A stretch of 64,000 nt of DNA. It comes from Viscum album. Taxonomy: Eukaryota; Streptophyta; Magnoliopsida; Santalales; Viscaceae. Position numbers and translations under genes: made by a program. The notes beneath the pieces are model-generated. The model searched no databases. It saw nothing but the letters and a program-made list of their open reading frames with translations, and was not told where the DNA came from. This document shows, piece by piece, positions 11,294 through 23,689 of this stretch. The DNA lies in NCBI GenBank assembly GCA_963277665.1, contig OY728143.1, positions 536,892,394-536,956,393 of the forward strand. Reading direction: 5' to 3'. Within the stretch, counting starts at the first letter, position 1; each line of letters begins with the position of its first letter.

Positions 11294-13300
11294 ATGGGCT
11301 TACATGTAGTCCATATGGACAGATGGTGCATGGATGGGGGTTGTCAACCCATTTTCATTCATGGAGTGAATACAAAATGGATATGAAAAAAATAGAGTTG
11401 CACAATCAAGGGAATTATTTTTAGGCTATATGATAATGGTTACATGAGTCCATCGAGTAACAAAATGTGTCTTACCAAGGTTCATGGGGGAAACATGTGT
11501 GTGGAGGATACATGTAGAGGGGGGTGTATCCAAACACTTGAATTATGTATGATATCTCACACGATTGAATTTGTGATAATTCTTAACATGAAGAATTATA
11601 GGGGTGGCAATGCTTGAGGCCTTATATGATTGAATCCCGTGATGTTCAAAGAACAATTAGATTATGTGAAGGGTTTTTTTCAATAGGGATAATGATTACC
11701 TAGAGAGTACCTTCAACCAAAATGACCAATTATATTCCCCCTATGTTTCATTCTCTACATATCCTCTCATATTCTCTCCTACTATTACCCTTCCTCTTGT
11801 ATGTTTTAAGGGTATCTAGGATTTATTTAGTTGTAGGTCAAAAAAGGTTCCAACCTCTTTTCATGGTGATGGTTTCACGTACACCATATTAAGGTGGTGG
11901 GTGGATTCAAATTATCGACATCACATTATCATAACAAGGATTCATGTGATGGAATTCATGAATGATTTTAAGGATTTTCATAACAATTCCAAGGGAATCA
12001 CATGATCACTATTTTATTCATGAAATGAATTTCTTAAAAACTATTTTGGCACTTACATGATTGATTCAGAGGCGTCACATGATTTTATTGATTGTCATTA
12101 GACAACTTCTTGAAAGATTTATGCATGATATTAAGGAATAAAAAAGAAAAATGTTTAAAGCCTCTCATGATGGGGAGTTATGTTATTTTTCATGAGAAGC
12201 CATTAGAATCCATTTTTATTCACCTAAGAATTATATTTTTATCATGAGACCCTATTTTCATATTATGATTTCCTATTTCTATTTACAACATTAGATTCAT
12301 GTGATGGTTTCCTAAGACTCCGTGACTGTCCGCACCCTCTATTTCATCATTCTCCATTCATGTGATGAATTCACATGAGATGCAGGGATAAATTAATGAC
12401 AATCTTACAAATAGTTAGGTGACCACATTGGAATCATGCGATGTTATCTAATTACAATATTAATGGAACAACTTGATTCTATAAATAACTTTATGTATGT
12501 TAATGAATTTTATGAACACCTAAGGGATATTGAGTGAGTACTGGATTCCATGGTTTTGTCATTGAAGAAGGATGGTGAACACTGGAGGTGAGGGTTGATT
12601 ATCTCTGGCTTTCCGAAGCACCATTATAGGATGTTAGGTGATACTCATGATATCAAACTAGGGGTTTGATAGTGTATAAGATGAGTTGAGGTTGAAGATA
12701 ATTCAGGGGCATGATTGGATGATGTGTATGATTGTATTTGAAAAAAAGGTTTGTCCATTTATTTTTATGGAGGAACAATTCCACACTCTATCTTAATTCC
12801 ACATCAATTTCCCGGGTTTATTAGAATCACTTAATAATATTCATCATTTCATCCATCTCTTGAGATGTAAGTGGGGTTGGCACCCATAATACTTTCACTC
12901 AAACCCTCATCATCCATAAAATTATTTTGTGTGAACTACATATGAAAAAACATTATGTTCCCTATGTTCTCACCATGTGTTATATGATCACCCACCTTCA
13001 GATACTAGGATGTCTAGTTATACTAGCTCTTAGTTGAGTCTAAGGAGTCTCCTATAAGTTCTATAGACTGTGCTCGCCTGCTGGTTAGCTTGGTTGGAAT
13101 TTTTTTGGATAATTGAATCTATTAAGTATTTAGAATAATTATTTGTGTAAAATGGATATAAAAATGACCCAAATTAATTACCTTATAAAATTAATCTCAA
13201 TATGATCCAAATCTATGTTCCTCATGAGAATATTTTTTTCATGGCCTTCATACTTATCAAATCATCAAGGGTTAAGTGTATGGAGAAAAATTAGGGGTGG
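11294..13300 (+). mobile_element. non-coding internal region C1 of a LARD-like element
   Basis: About 2 kb following LTR A2. It is homologous along its length and in the same orientation to 50640-52620, which follows another A-type LTR end. Shared blocks include a TTTCATGGTGATGG block (11858 and 51206), AAGGGAATCACATGATCACTATTTT (about 11990; 51340), GTCAAACTAGGGGT-like sequence (12650; 51985) and CCTTATAAAATTAATCT (13183; 52530). No frame carries gag or pol similarity in either copy. A shared, non-coding internal region between LTR and primer-binding site on one side is what large retrotransposon derivatives look like. Confidence 0.7.
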
Positions 13301-15229
13301 AATCCCCACTAAAATTGGATTCATTTAGATCTAAATTAATTTAATTATATGGTATACATATATTTCCTTTTATTATAATTGAACATCTAAAGGGCCTCTG
13401 AGAACCACTAAGATAAGAATATCAACTCACCTTATTTGAGTTATCCGAACATATATCCAATGTATTTTCGGTATAGTTAATATTTTCAAGGCATTAAATT
13501 TACCATAGGAATAAACTCATCATGAGTCATGAATACTATACATTAGATATTAAGTATACATTCTATGATGAAAAATATTTTGGTATGAAATTATATTTGT
13601 TGACTGATGCAAGATAAGAGTCCTGAATGTTGCTACATATCCTAAGAGAAAGGGAATCTGGCCATTCATATTTTTGGGATGAAACAATCATGTTCATATC
13701 ATGCTCATGCTCATGCCTAAAGAACATTGGTTCATAGATGAAGAAATATATGAGGAATGATGATATATAGATCTAGATTTCACGTAGAAAGTGGTTTCTT
13801 ATTGTTTTATGATAAAATAATTGGTATAAAGCCATTTTTTATTGGGATATTGCATAGATATGGCTCTCAGGAAATATTTTAGGCCCTATAAAGTAGGCCA
13901 CTCTGAGTAGTTTAAGGTCTTTCAGGATGGACCATGTATCGTGTTGTTTTATGGAATAAGAGGACCAGGTACCCTTAGACAAGTCCTGAGAAATAGTGAT
14001 AAACTCTAATTTTTTCCTCTGACAGTGGACCTGGACTGCATGGATTGAAATTTTATTGGGATATATTATTTCCCTAAAAGTTTTGTATGTTTTTTATTTT
14101 AGACCTAACATTTTCTTATGTTTCATATGGGAAATAATTAGTGGGTATGGTCTTATATTTTTATCAGGGTACCCTTTTATATGTTTTCAACCTAACAAGT
14201 GTTGTTTCTTCTCTATTTATTATGTGATCAATGTTTCCTACATCACACAATGTGCACATATAGAGATCATAGATTCAAAATTTTTCCTGGGGTTCCCTTT
14301 TTGCGTTTTCATCCTATAAAATATTTTGTCTCTTTCGATCAAATATTTTATTGTCTTGTAAGGTAGATCGTTAATATAGTCTAGGGTATTCTAACATAGA
14401 AAATCTTCTACTATAGTTTAAGGTAATTTATGCTGTACCATATGATACTTTAGTTTAGGTTCATTTAGCTTGGAACTTATTTTGTTACATTTTAGGCCTT
14501 TTTAGCCCAAACCATCTATTTCTATAGTTTATGGTCTTCTAACTTTTTCCATCTACTAGTAGGGAAGGATCAGTATTCATCATGGGTTCTAGTGACCATC
14601 AGCCTTGATGGGGTTATTAAGAATGAGTATCCACAAAGGGTTATGAAAACCCAATTTGTTAATTGATATTTTTAAGAATGAATTTTCATAAAAGGTTCTG
14701 ATTCGCTACATTATATTAAAAAATATGAACGATCAATGTCCATGATGGATTGTGACACCCTTATCCTTACCTTAAAGGGTATTGGTAGATGGTAAAATGA
14801 AAAGGAATCTGATTCCACTTGGATAATTAGATTTTGGGTTGTGTAAATCATGTGTCCAGGGGCATGAAATAGTGAATATGGATTAGGGAAGTCTTGTCGG
14901 AGATGGATATAAGACACCCTATGGCGTTGAGTTCTGCCATAGTGGTATTGGTGCTCTTGAGGATTAGAGGTCCTTTATTTCATGTTATATATGCCTCAAG
15001 TTGGTGGGTTAGAAGAACTTAGGAATGATCCCAAAGGTTTTCACACTATTTTACATGGTCCATGATATATTTTTGAAGATTCAAACATGTAGATGACAAA
15101 GTTGGAAGTGGGAGGAAGGCTATCAATGAATGGTTCTAACACCCTAGGGAGGTTTTATTTATTGTTGGGAATATGTGAACCTATGAGATGTGGGTTTCAG
15201 TCACATGGTGCGGTCCATCAAAATCATAA

Positions 15230-15850
15230 GGAATTGAATACCACATCCCTAATTTTAGAAAGAATAAAATACAGGGGATGTAATGTCGAGGATTCCACAT
15301 AATCATGAATAGTATGGTTACGAGGATTATAAATCATGATCTAGGAATGTCTAAGTCGACAAATGGTGGAAACCAATGGGTAATGGTAAAACAATGGTAA
15401 TATTGGAAGCCCATATTATTTGAAATCATGATAATAACTCATGGGATTAAGAGAGGCATCTCCTCTAGGACCAAACAACCTCTAGGAACAATGTTATTAT
15501 CTTTGTGACATTCTCCAATGAATCCTAGCAGTTTTATATTGGATCAGTCAGTCCATCTTACTATATTTCTAGAGGGGAAAACTAAGAGAAATAACATGAG
15601 GATATGTGGTTCTTTTGGAAGGTTATAAAATCATGGAATTTGTTGTGTAATATGATAATTTGAATTAAAAAAGGTGTTTTATGGAAAATGTAATACTCAA
15701 GAAGGGGTTGAGCACCCTAAATTTTTTCCCACTTACTGAACAAAAAATCATAGTGAGGATATGTGATGAATCATCACTATTAATTTTTCCTAGACTAGGG
15801 GGACCAATGAGAAAAGAATAACTTTTACTGGGGATATAGTGTGAGCCCCC
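15230..15850 (+). repeat. direct duplication, copy 1
   Basis: GGTGGAAACCAATGGG (15365), CTCTAGGACCAAACA (15464) and CAAGAAGGGGTTGAGCACCC (15698) are matched in order by the second copy with offsets of about 2086-2090 bp. Small indels and many substitutions show that the duplication is old. Boundaries are approximate. Confidence 0.65.
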
Positions 15851-17309
15851 TGAGCATTATTACTTGTTTATTTACACCCTAATATTTTCTTAGTATCTAG
15901 GGATGACGATTTTAGCGAAATGAGACTTGAATTTTTTATGCCTCCCTTTTAGGGTTTTCATCCGAACATGTTTTTTGTTACTTTGATGTGAATTTTTGAG
16001 TATTTTGATTTGGGCCATAAATGATAATGTCTAAGTTTGTATCACTTTGACCAAAGTGCATTCCATTTATGGTCATGATGAAGCTCAAACCTATTATGAG
16101 GAAAGTGTCATACAATATCCTAATTAGGATTCCATAGTTAACAGTAATCCATGTTCCTTGTGAGTGGGAGATGGGGATATTTTCAATCATAGACCAAGGT
16201 TCTACGGTCATGTGTAACGATATGATATAGTCATGTAGAAAATTATCCTGAATTACCCTACGGTGAGGAACTCCATAATGATGTTATCAGGGTTCAAAAT
16301 GATTAAAATACACTTACTTTCAGGACATGGTTCCCCAGGTTTATGGGTCTAAGGCTCCTTTTCATCTCAACATATTATATGATCAAACATATATATATTT
16401 TCTTCTTTACAAGGGTAGTTAAAGGTATGATAAAACCCGAGGTTCTTTAGAAATAATGTGTGATTTATAGAATAAGGTTCTCAGAAAGAATATAGAGGAA
16501 CTCTAAACTTTGGTTGACCAGGTTCAGGTCTTGTGGCCCTTTGATAAGGAGTTATTAGGTGATATGTTCTGCCTAATTTAACATAATACAGCAGGGAAAG
16601 TTTTGTCATGTAGTTTAATGTAATTTGATGATGACCCCTTCCTTGAAGTATTTCATCATGTGGTAAGGATGTAGAAACTGATGTTAAATTGTTCAAGATA
16701 TCCTTAGGGACAATTTTTACATGTTGTGGGAATTTATATGTTGGAAGCATATTTTATCCATGAAAAATATTATTAATGGGTATCCATATATTGGATCCTA
16801 GCATATAATGATTTAGCTCATGTGAAAGCATGTTATATGTAGATATGACTTGTATGCAGGTAGAGTCAGTCAATATGACTTGGACCTCATTGAACCGAGG
16901 TATGTGATATTTTAATTTTTGGGATTCTATCAATTTCCATATGAACATTGTGAGGTCTTGAATCCATTAAATGTTAGCTCCTTTAAATACCTCAGACAAC
17001 ATATATATGACTAGTATACTAAGGATAAGGTCATCTAGTTCTCCCCTTAGCGACTATTATCATCAATATTGGTAATGGTGTTCTCTATATATACCAATAT
17101 TATTTGTAGGGATATAGAGTTTTCGTATTTCATTTTAGTACAGAGAAGAAAAATTAATTCCTATAACATATAAAAAATTCTGTTACCCCACACTAAATGA
17201 TTTTAGTTCTTGCAAGATAGGCTATATTTCATATATTTTAATGTAATAAAATAAGAACATTGTCATGAATTTTAACATTATTCGACTAGGATGTATCACC
17301 GATAGGAGA

Positions 17310-17930
17310 AACTAACTTAGAGGGATTAGGTCTTCATAGAAGATTTATTCCCTGAAATAGAAGGGTACATGGATACAATGTTATAATCATGCATTGAAAA
17401 TTGGTATGATGCGCATATGTGTAATAAATAGGGTACAAAAAACTACTTAGAGGTGGAAACCAGTGCGTACATGTCAACAATTGATAATTGAGAAAGACCA
17501 TATTTCACACAGTTAGGACAACAACTCCTGGGTTTAAGGAGGGTCTCTCCCCTAGGACCAAACATTCTATTGGCCCAATCTCTTTGGAATTGTGTAAATT
17601 CTCCATCTAATTCAATCTAGTTCATTTTATATTAGCTAGTCACTTTTACGAGTTCTCTATAGGGGAGAAACCTGGCAGGGTGACAAATGTTCTTGGGGTT
17701 CCAAGAAAATGATTTCAACATGAGGAATTTCTTGATATCAACTTAGGTATAAAATATATGAATATATTTTATGGATTACATATGATTCAAGAAGGGGTTT
17801 TATCACCCTAAAGGGTATTAAAATGTGTCTTGAACAAATTTTTAGGGGGAAGGTATAAGACATGCGATTCTTGAATACAAAGTCATTTGGGGTGTGAGGT
17901 GATATATTTGGAATGGATACATATTATCAT
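17310..17930 (+). repeat. direct duplication, copy 2
   Basis: Second copy of the block described at 15230-15850: GGTGGAAACCAGTGCG, CCCCTAGGACCAAACA and CAAGAAGGGG followed by TTTTATCACCC occur in the same order. It could be a tandem duplication within the non-coding element or two decayed terminal repeats; the intervening 1.5 kb does not decide this. Confidence 0.65.
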
Positions 17931-17933
17931 TCA

Positions 17934-18100
17934 GTTTAATGTCATGTTATTAGGACATTATTGTGATGTTTAATTCCATAAGACTAGAAAACGGTTGTGT
18001 TGTTTAACATAATATGATTGGGATATGGTTGTGCAGTTAACAACATGAAATTAGAAAATGATTAGGTAGTTTAACATTTTGTTACTAGGAAACAATTATT
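17934..18100 (+). repeat. 34-bp minisatellite, about five units
   Basis: Units built on GTTTAAnnTCATG...ACTAGGA begin at 17934, 17968, 18002, 18036 and 18069, i.e. spacing 34, 34, 34 and 33. The consensus is the same as that of the 33-bp array at 45485 and the ~36-bp array at 35935. Confidence 0.8.
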
Positions 18101-18263
18101 TAGCCAAGATACATCTTCGTCATATTGGTTAGAGTATCTTTCTAGGTCCCCTAAGCTCAAATGATCCATGATCGAAGATAGAAACATGGGATAACCAATA
18201 ATTTTATTCATCTGTGTGAGCATACATGATAGGGAATATGTGGGAATGTTCATATTTTACTAT

Positions 18264-20309
18264 TGTCCCAAATAGATCTGGTTTCCATAAAAAATGAACC
18301 TGAACTGGTCCATGACAAGGCCCTAAGAGTGTTACCTATCCCCATAGGCTGGCAAAATTTCCTGGGTATCATTAATAATGGTTTGGGAATGACTTAACTG
18401 AGTTTAGAATAATTAAACAACCAAAAAATAAATAAATAAATGGAATCTAAAAGTTTAGTCCAGGAAATCCTTTATTAAAATTTTAGAACTAAAATACATG
18501 GTTTTAGACATATCCTAGGAAGACAACAACTCAAAAGTATCTGCAACTGTAACTCTAGAACCACCAGATGGTTAGGGGCCATCTTTCCCAAGGCTTCTCC
18601 ACAACACCACATCAAGGATGGAAGCTAAAATCTCGAACGACAATCTTTAAAGACCATGTCCTTAATTGTGTCAGACATAAACAAGTCTACCTACACCAAA
18701 ATGTGTATGTAGGGCAATATCGTAAGACCAATAGGATACCACCCCCAATATTCCATGTGATAAACATTATAAGATAAAAATAATTTAAGTTTTTATAAAC
18801 AAAAAATGCTAGAAACAATTTCTAATGGGATAAATTTTTTAAATGAAATAGTTTTCAAGGGTAATCATTAAAGAATGAAAACTTTTAAATAAAACATGCA
18901 TGCTACGAAATTTTCTATCCAAACAAACCAATTTCCAATGTAAGGCATAAAATAGTCTATGAGCACTAGTCACAAGAATACCCCAAGGCACTAGCTAGTT
19001 GTGGGCCCTAGGTACCTCGTATCAAGGTGTAAAATCAATCATATTCCATAGAATTATCATGAAAGATCCACTAGTATGGGAAACCCCAATTGCCTATGGG
19101 TCCCCAACACTATCATATTTTAGTTAGTGTTTTCATCGTCAACTTTATAAGTGAAATAGGGAAGATACCACTCCGGATCACTAGTATACTCCTCCTATTC
19201 CACCCACCAAGATACCATGGTTTCTATCTTTTTTCTCAAAAAAGATCCACAGGATATCAAATATTATTTACATATAAAAAACTAGTTTTAGTCATACACA
19301 CTCCAAATAGTAGCTTAACATGTTTTTCACTCTTTGTGTAACTCAATAAACCAATTAAAATTTTCATAAAACAATTTCAAGGAGTTTAACAAAGATTTTC
19401 AAATGAAATCTATTTTAAACCCCTTTTTTATAGACAAATGCACAATAATTTCACATAAAACCATAATTATAAGCCCTAACACCATTTAATAAAACCATTC
19501 CATGAACCATAAAACAACCCCAAATAATAAAACATGGAACAGACATTAAAAACAATTATTTTTACATAACAATTCTAATTTAAAATGAACTGCATTATCA
19601 GTGCTACCAAAAATGGTATTGTCACCAATAAAATTGAAATAGGAACATGATAAAAATGTAAACTAAGAAAATTTAACTCATAAAAAAATTCTTACACACG
19701 TATTCACCTACAATATATGTCAAAAACCCCAAATCATTATGCAAAACATAAACCACACCACCACCGCACCACTAGTGAGTGAAAATGAAGCGAAATCCAC
19801 AATAATGGGACACGAAACTCAAAATCAATCCATAGGTATGAATTCCTAGTTATTGTAGAAGTTAAACTTCAATAATGTGGGAAGAAACCCTAAGTAGAAG
19901 TAGAGAAATAAGAGAGTGAATCACTTACTTGAAGTTTCTTGGAGTTTTACCCACAAAACCCCTTCAACAATGGATTAAAAATTAGGTTGAAGGACCATGG
20001 AATCATTAAATGGATGTTAGGAATGTAATGGGAAAGAAATAGAAGAATTAGGGTTAATAACATAAGAAAAAACATGGAAAAATAAAACATTTTTTTGTGA
20101 CCTAGAGGTTGTGCATAGTTTGGAAACACAGTTTAGTAAACTGTGCTGCCAAACCGTGTAGGCAAACAGTGTGGCCTATTCTGGCCACCAAAAAACCTCT
20201 AATATCTTCAAAATTCAAGGGGGTCCTAGGGGAAAATTAAGGGGGAATGTTAGGACAATAATATAAGAGAATAAGGCACCTTAAAATAAGGATGTGGATG
20301 TGAAAATTC
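18264..20309 (-). repeat. E3 3' LTR
   Basis: Aligned along its whole length with 25180-27214. Shared blocks include CATGACAAGG/CATGACAAGT near the low end, ATACATGGTTTTAGA, CATCAAGGATGGAAGCTAA (CACCAAGG in the other copy), GGGCCCTAGGTA, the TTCTGGCCACC block and AATAAGAGAATAAGRCACC. The low end begins TGTCCCAAATAG, matching TGTCACGAACTAG of the other copy, so in element orientation the LTR ends ...GACA-like. The high end is set where similarity stops after TGAAAATT. Short ORFs in it are spurious. Confidence 0.88.
20127..20145. repeat. perfect palindrome in E3 3' LTR
   Basis: CACAGTTTAGTAAACTGTG has two perfect 9-base arms about one central base, some 165 bp from the U3 start. It is flanked by further CAAACnGTG repeats. 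The matching site of the 5' LTR is also palindromic but with different bases. Confidence 0.85.
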
Positions 20310-20320
20310 TCCCTACCATG
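20310..20320 (-). promoter_or_regulatory. E3 polypurine tract
   Basis: On the minus strand TGGTAGGGAGA directly precedes the LTR start and follows the chromodomain region, as expected for the plus-strand primer. The tract is short and its flank is degraded. Confidence 0.6.
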
Positions 20321-20349
20321 AAAACATTCCACTCCGGAAAGTCAACACA

Positions 20350-20720
20350 AAGATTGATCAGAAAACAAGAATGGGTACTCTTTCTAAACCTATAAATTAC
20401 ACTCCCATGTTTTGTGCATATCATTACCATGATGAAAAAGGACTTGGAATAGTGTAATAGAATTCTCTCAAAGTACCTTCTCTTGGGAATCCACTATTCT
20501 CAATGGCCACTCAAACATTGACAAATTAGGATCTATATCCAACTCTTTCCAATTCAAGACATGAGACGGGTCTATATTGTACTTATTAAATTGGGAGACA
20601 TCTAATATGTCATGAATATATGTAAATTGATTGGGAAAATATAACCTATATTACACCTTGACAATGTGCTCGGTGATCACAAAAGGTCCAACATACCTCC
20701 GTATTAGTTTTCCCTACATT
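20350..20720 (-). pseudogene. E3 integrase C-terminus and chromodomain
   Basis: Read on the minus strand with frame changes, the GPY/F-type module RRYVGPFVITEHIVKV is followed by FPNQFTYIHDILDVSQFNKY and DPSHVLN, then RIVDSQEKVL, a stop, and a chromodomain-like stretch ending KEYPFLF. The chromodomain is badly worn: its usual EATWE core reads KTWE. This segment identifies the element as a chromovirus and fixes the end of pol about 40 bases before the LTR. Confidence 0.85.
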
Positions 20721-21078
20721 CCCAAACGTCGATGACCCAAGCAACGGGACACATTCAAGAATTCACAATCACACACTAAAAACTCTAGATAATTACTCCA
20801 CTAGACGAAATTGGTTTTTTGGTGACTCTACGATATCAATAACCACTACCTGATCAATTTGACCTTCTCAGATGTCTCTTACACAAGGCTCAACCACAAC
20901 AATGAGGTATCACCTACCTTATCCCAGCACATGTGGACCAACATGGCCGACCATAGAGTGCCTCAAAATGGGCCCTTCGAATTAAGAATCTATATTTATT
21001 ATTATAAGAAAACTTTTCCATTTGAAAATGGCTATCCCATAAACCACTAAAGTCTAATACACATGCATAGATCATGTT

Positions 21079-21548
21079 TTATAGAATCTGGTTTTCCCTC
21101 TCTGTCTGACCATCAATATGATGATGGTATGCCATGATCATCTTAATCTGTGAACCCATAGCCTTATGAATGGCTTCCAAAAACCGAGAGGTGAAGAAAG
21201 GGTCTATATCTGAGACAACTGCTGATGGAACACAATGAATCCTTACCACCATCAGAATATTCAATCGCCCCAACTGATCCACTTTAGTTGTATCTCTGAT
21301 CGAAATGAAGTGGGTGGTTTTGGTTAGACTATCAATCATACCTAGAATGAATTTTTACCCTGAGGTGTATGAGTTAATCCAAATGTGAAATACATGGTGA
21401 CTTCATCCCACTTCCATGTAGGAATGGGTAATAGATGAAGAAAAAATAGGGCCTTAGATGCTATACATTCACCTTTTGACATGTATAGAATCTTGACACA
21501 AAACCAGCTATATCCTGCCTTATAAATATCCACCAGAACTACCAACAA
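21079..21548 (-). pseudogene. E3 integrase catalytic core
   Basis: Two adjacent minus-strand pieces form the core. The first Asp of the triad is lost: the MDF motif reads TMYFTFGLTHTPQG, so Asp is Tyr. The second Asp is kept in VVSDIDPFF (codon 21208-21210) and the Glu in DGQTEREN (codon 21100-21102). IDSLTKTTHF and VVRIHCVPS are the usual family stretches around them. The pieces are joined by a frame change near 21342. The enzyme could not be active. Confidence 0.9.
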
Positions 21549-22340
21549 ACATTATAATAAATTTGGTATCTCCAGGATGAATGGCCCACTAAGACTAGTG
21601 GCTATCCTACATCACTGCCTTCCCCAGAGATAATGACACCACTGAATGACCCTTGAAGCACCTGATTCCCTCATGAGCAAAGACCAATCATAATATGTCT
21701 CCCTACTATGAAGAAACCGCATCGACCAATAACATAGCTCATCCATAGTATTCTCCCACCGAATGAACTTTAAAATAGGAGTCAACATAATTCTTTCCAA
21801 GAATTTACCTATAATATGATTTTTGGAATCTAGGATCATATGATAAAATATCCCTATCAGATTCCACTCGTCACCAGATTTCCACTATGCCTTCACTAGT
21901 ACTCTTATGCTCAAGGCATCGACCACCACATCACCCTTACTCGGGGTATATATGACATAGAATTCAAACCCCTATAGATATTCAATTCAACATTGTTCCC
22001 TTAGCTTTAGATCGTTTTGGTAAAAAATGTAGGGTAAACACTTATGATCAGAGTACACCACAAACTTCTCCCAAAATAGTTAGTGGTTCCAAGCCTTCAA
22101 GGAATGAATCATTACAAGAAATTTCATGTTTTGGGTTAGGTAATTTTTTCATGTGGTTGGAGTTGGTGAGAGCCATACAACACCATGTGATCACCCTGAA
22201 CAAGCACACACTTGAGACCAATACATTAAGTGTCTAAATACAACACATTGACCTTTCTAGATACTGGAATGATCAACATAGGGGTGGTTGTCAATCACTG
22301 CTTCAGTTCTTCAAAGGATGCCCTCCATTCTGAGCCCCAT
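21549..22340 (-). pseudogene. E3 RNase H and integrase N-terminus, highly degraded
   Basis: This lies between recognisable RT and integrase core. Only scattered fragments fit, such as the 21612-21839 frame (75 codons) in the place of the RNase H/integrase join, and a minus-strand HEGIRCF stretch in the zinc-module area. Stops and frame changes are dense. The assignment rests mainly on position between its neighbours. Confidence 0.6.
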
Positions 22341-23050
22341 TCAAACATCACCCGTTTCTTGGTGAGAATGGTCATAAGAGAAGAAAGATGAGAGAAATCT
22401 TAATAAATCCACATATAATAACATTCCAGGACCAGAAAACAACTGATCTAGAACACATTGTTCAGCTTCTCCCACGACATAACTGCACTGATCTTTTTTG
22501 GGGTCCACCAAAACCCCATTCTCTGAGATCACGTGTCCTAGAAACTTGACTTCCCTAATATAGAAGGTAAACTTAGAAAAATTTTCATAATGTTATTGAT
22601 CCCATAGTGTTCCAAACATGATCCACAAATGACTTTAATGCTCTGACTCGGATCCAGGGTAAATTGTGATTCCATCCATGAATACCACAACGAATGTATC
22701 AAGATACTGGTGGAATAAACTATTCATGAGTTCTATAAAAACTATTGGAGTGTTGTTCAATATAAAGGGAATTACCATGTAATAAATGTGATAATACATA
22801 CTTTACAATGATATCTTTGGGATATCCACATCTCTCACCCTGACTTGATGGTAACCCAATCACAATTCTATTTTAGAAAACAACTTTTCCCCCTTAATCA
22901 AGTCAAGAAATTCATCTATTCAGGGAAAAAGATACTTGTTCTTAATGTTTACTTTATTCTATTTATGGTAATCAAGGCACATCCAAAAGGAATCGCCAAC
23001 CTTCATCATAAAAAGAAGAGAGGCCCAAGAAGAGATACTTAGGTGAATGA
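22341..23050 (-). pseudogene. E3 reverse transcriptase
   Basis: Minus-strand fragments in three frames match RT in order: an LDYHK then NKVNIKNKYLFPE piece (fingers to palm, about 22930-23000), the catalytic box FMDG at 22671-22682 preceded by DTFVVV, and SENGVLVDPKK (22480-22530) in the connection. The second catalytic Asp has become Gly, so RT activity is lost independently of the stops. Expected palm motif FSKIDL is hardly readable. Confidence 0.85.
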
Positions 23051-23060
23051 ATCCTTTGAA

Positions 23061-23270
23061 TTAAAAATTATCCATTTGTATGTTTAACTCCCTAAACTCG
23101 GTGGGAACCATAAAATATGAAGGAATAGATATGGGATATGATCCTAGAACCAAATCAACTGAGAAATCCACATATCTCTCTAGGGGGAAACCCATGAAAG
23201 TAATCTGGAAATAAATCTTGTAACTCATGCACCACATGATGGAATCCATCATCAAGACCATGAACATCAT
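23061..23270 (-). pseudogene. E3 protease-RT linker
   Basis: A 69-codon minus-strand frame carries the linker of chromovirus pol: LERYVDFSVDLVLGSYPIS, then SYFMVPTEFRELNIQMDN. It equals the region of E1 at about 820-950 and feeds into the RT fingers. The upstream FDVIL motif is readable near 23375-23390 in another frame. Confidence 0.85.
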
Positions 23271-23474
23271 CCTCTAGAATAAGCAACAATAACTGGAAGA
23301 TAATATTCCCAAAACCTTTGAGTGGATGTCCTGCATGACCTAAAAGAGGATCCCATTCCCCACAAAAAACCTGAGGATTACATCGAAAAGTTCTATATCC
23401 AATTCCATGATGTCCCACTCCATCTCAAACCCAAACATATTAAGTGGATATGATGGGAACCTAAGAAGTTTCTC

Positions 23475-23678
23475 CTACTTACTTCCCAAAAATGTCACTA
23501 ACTCCCTTATAAAGGACAAAAACATGGTTAGAAAATTAAGCAGGTTCATAATAGGGGAAAGGATAAAAGAAACATAAGAACCTATATAAAAAAGAATGAA
23601 ATATATAGGAGATGAAATTAAAATGGTACCTTGAACTATCAAAGGCCAAGAATCTGACCCTGCTGGTGTTTGATCCAC
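23475..23678 (-). pseudogene. E3 aspartic protease
   Basis: The frame (67 codons) contains QGTILISSPIYFILF followed by YIGSYVSFIL, where the family has an active-site DSG and then a SFIS-like stretch. The catalytic Asp is Tyr (codon 23586-23588) and the Ser is Ile. The same Asp-to-Tyr change is seen in E2. The rest of the protease is blurred. Confidence 0.8.
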
Positions 23679-23689
23679 AACATGAATAT

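Larger units (their letters stand above)
13301..18263 (+). other. non-coding remainder of the A2 element
   Basis: No coding frame can be supported. Within it are a diverged direct duplication (about 15230-15850 and 17310-17930, offset near 2090 bp), three loosely repeated stretches around 14073, 14170 and 14290 built on a CCCTTTT...GTTTTCA core, some TAGTTTAAGGT-type repeats at 13900-14540, and a 34-bp minisatellite at 17934-18100. Short ORFs such as 14056-14319 and 16481-16750 resemble nothing. The stretch ends where element E3 begins. Confidence 0.6.
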
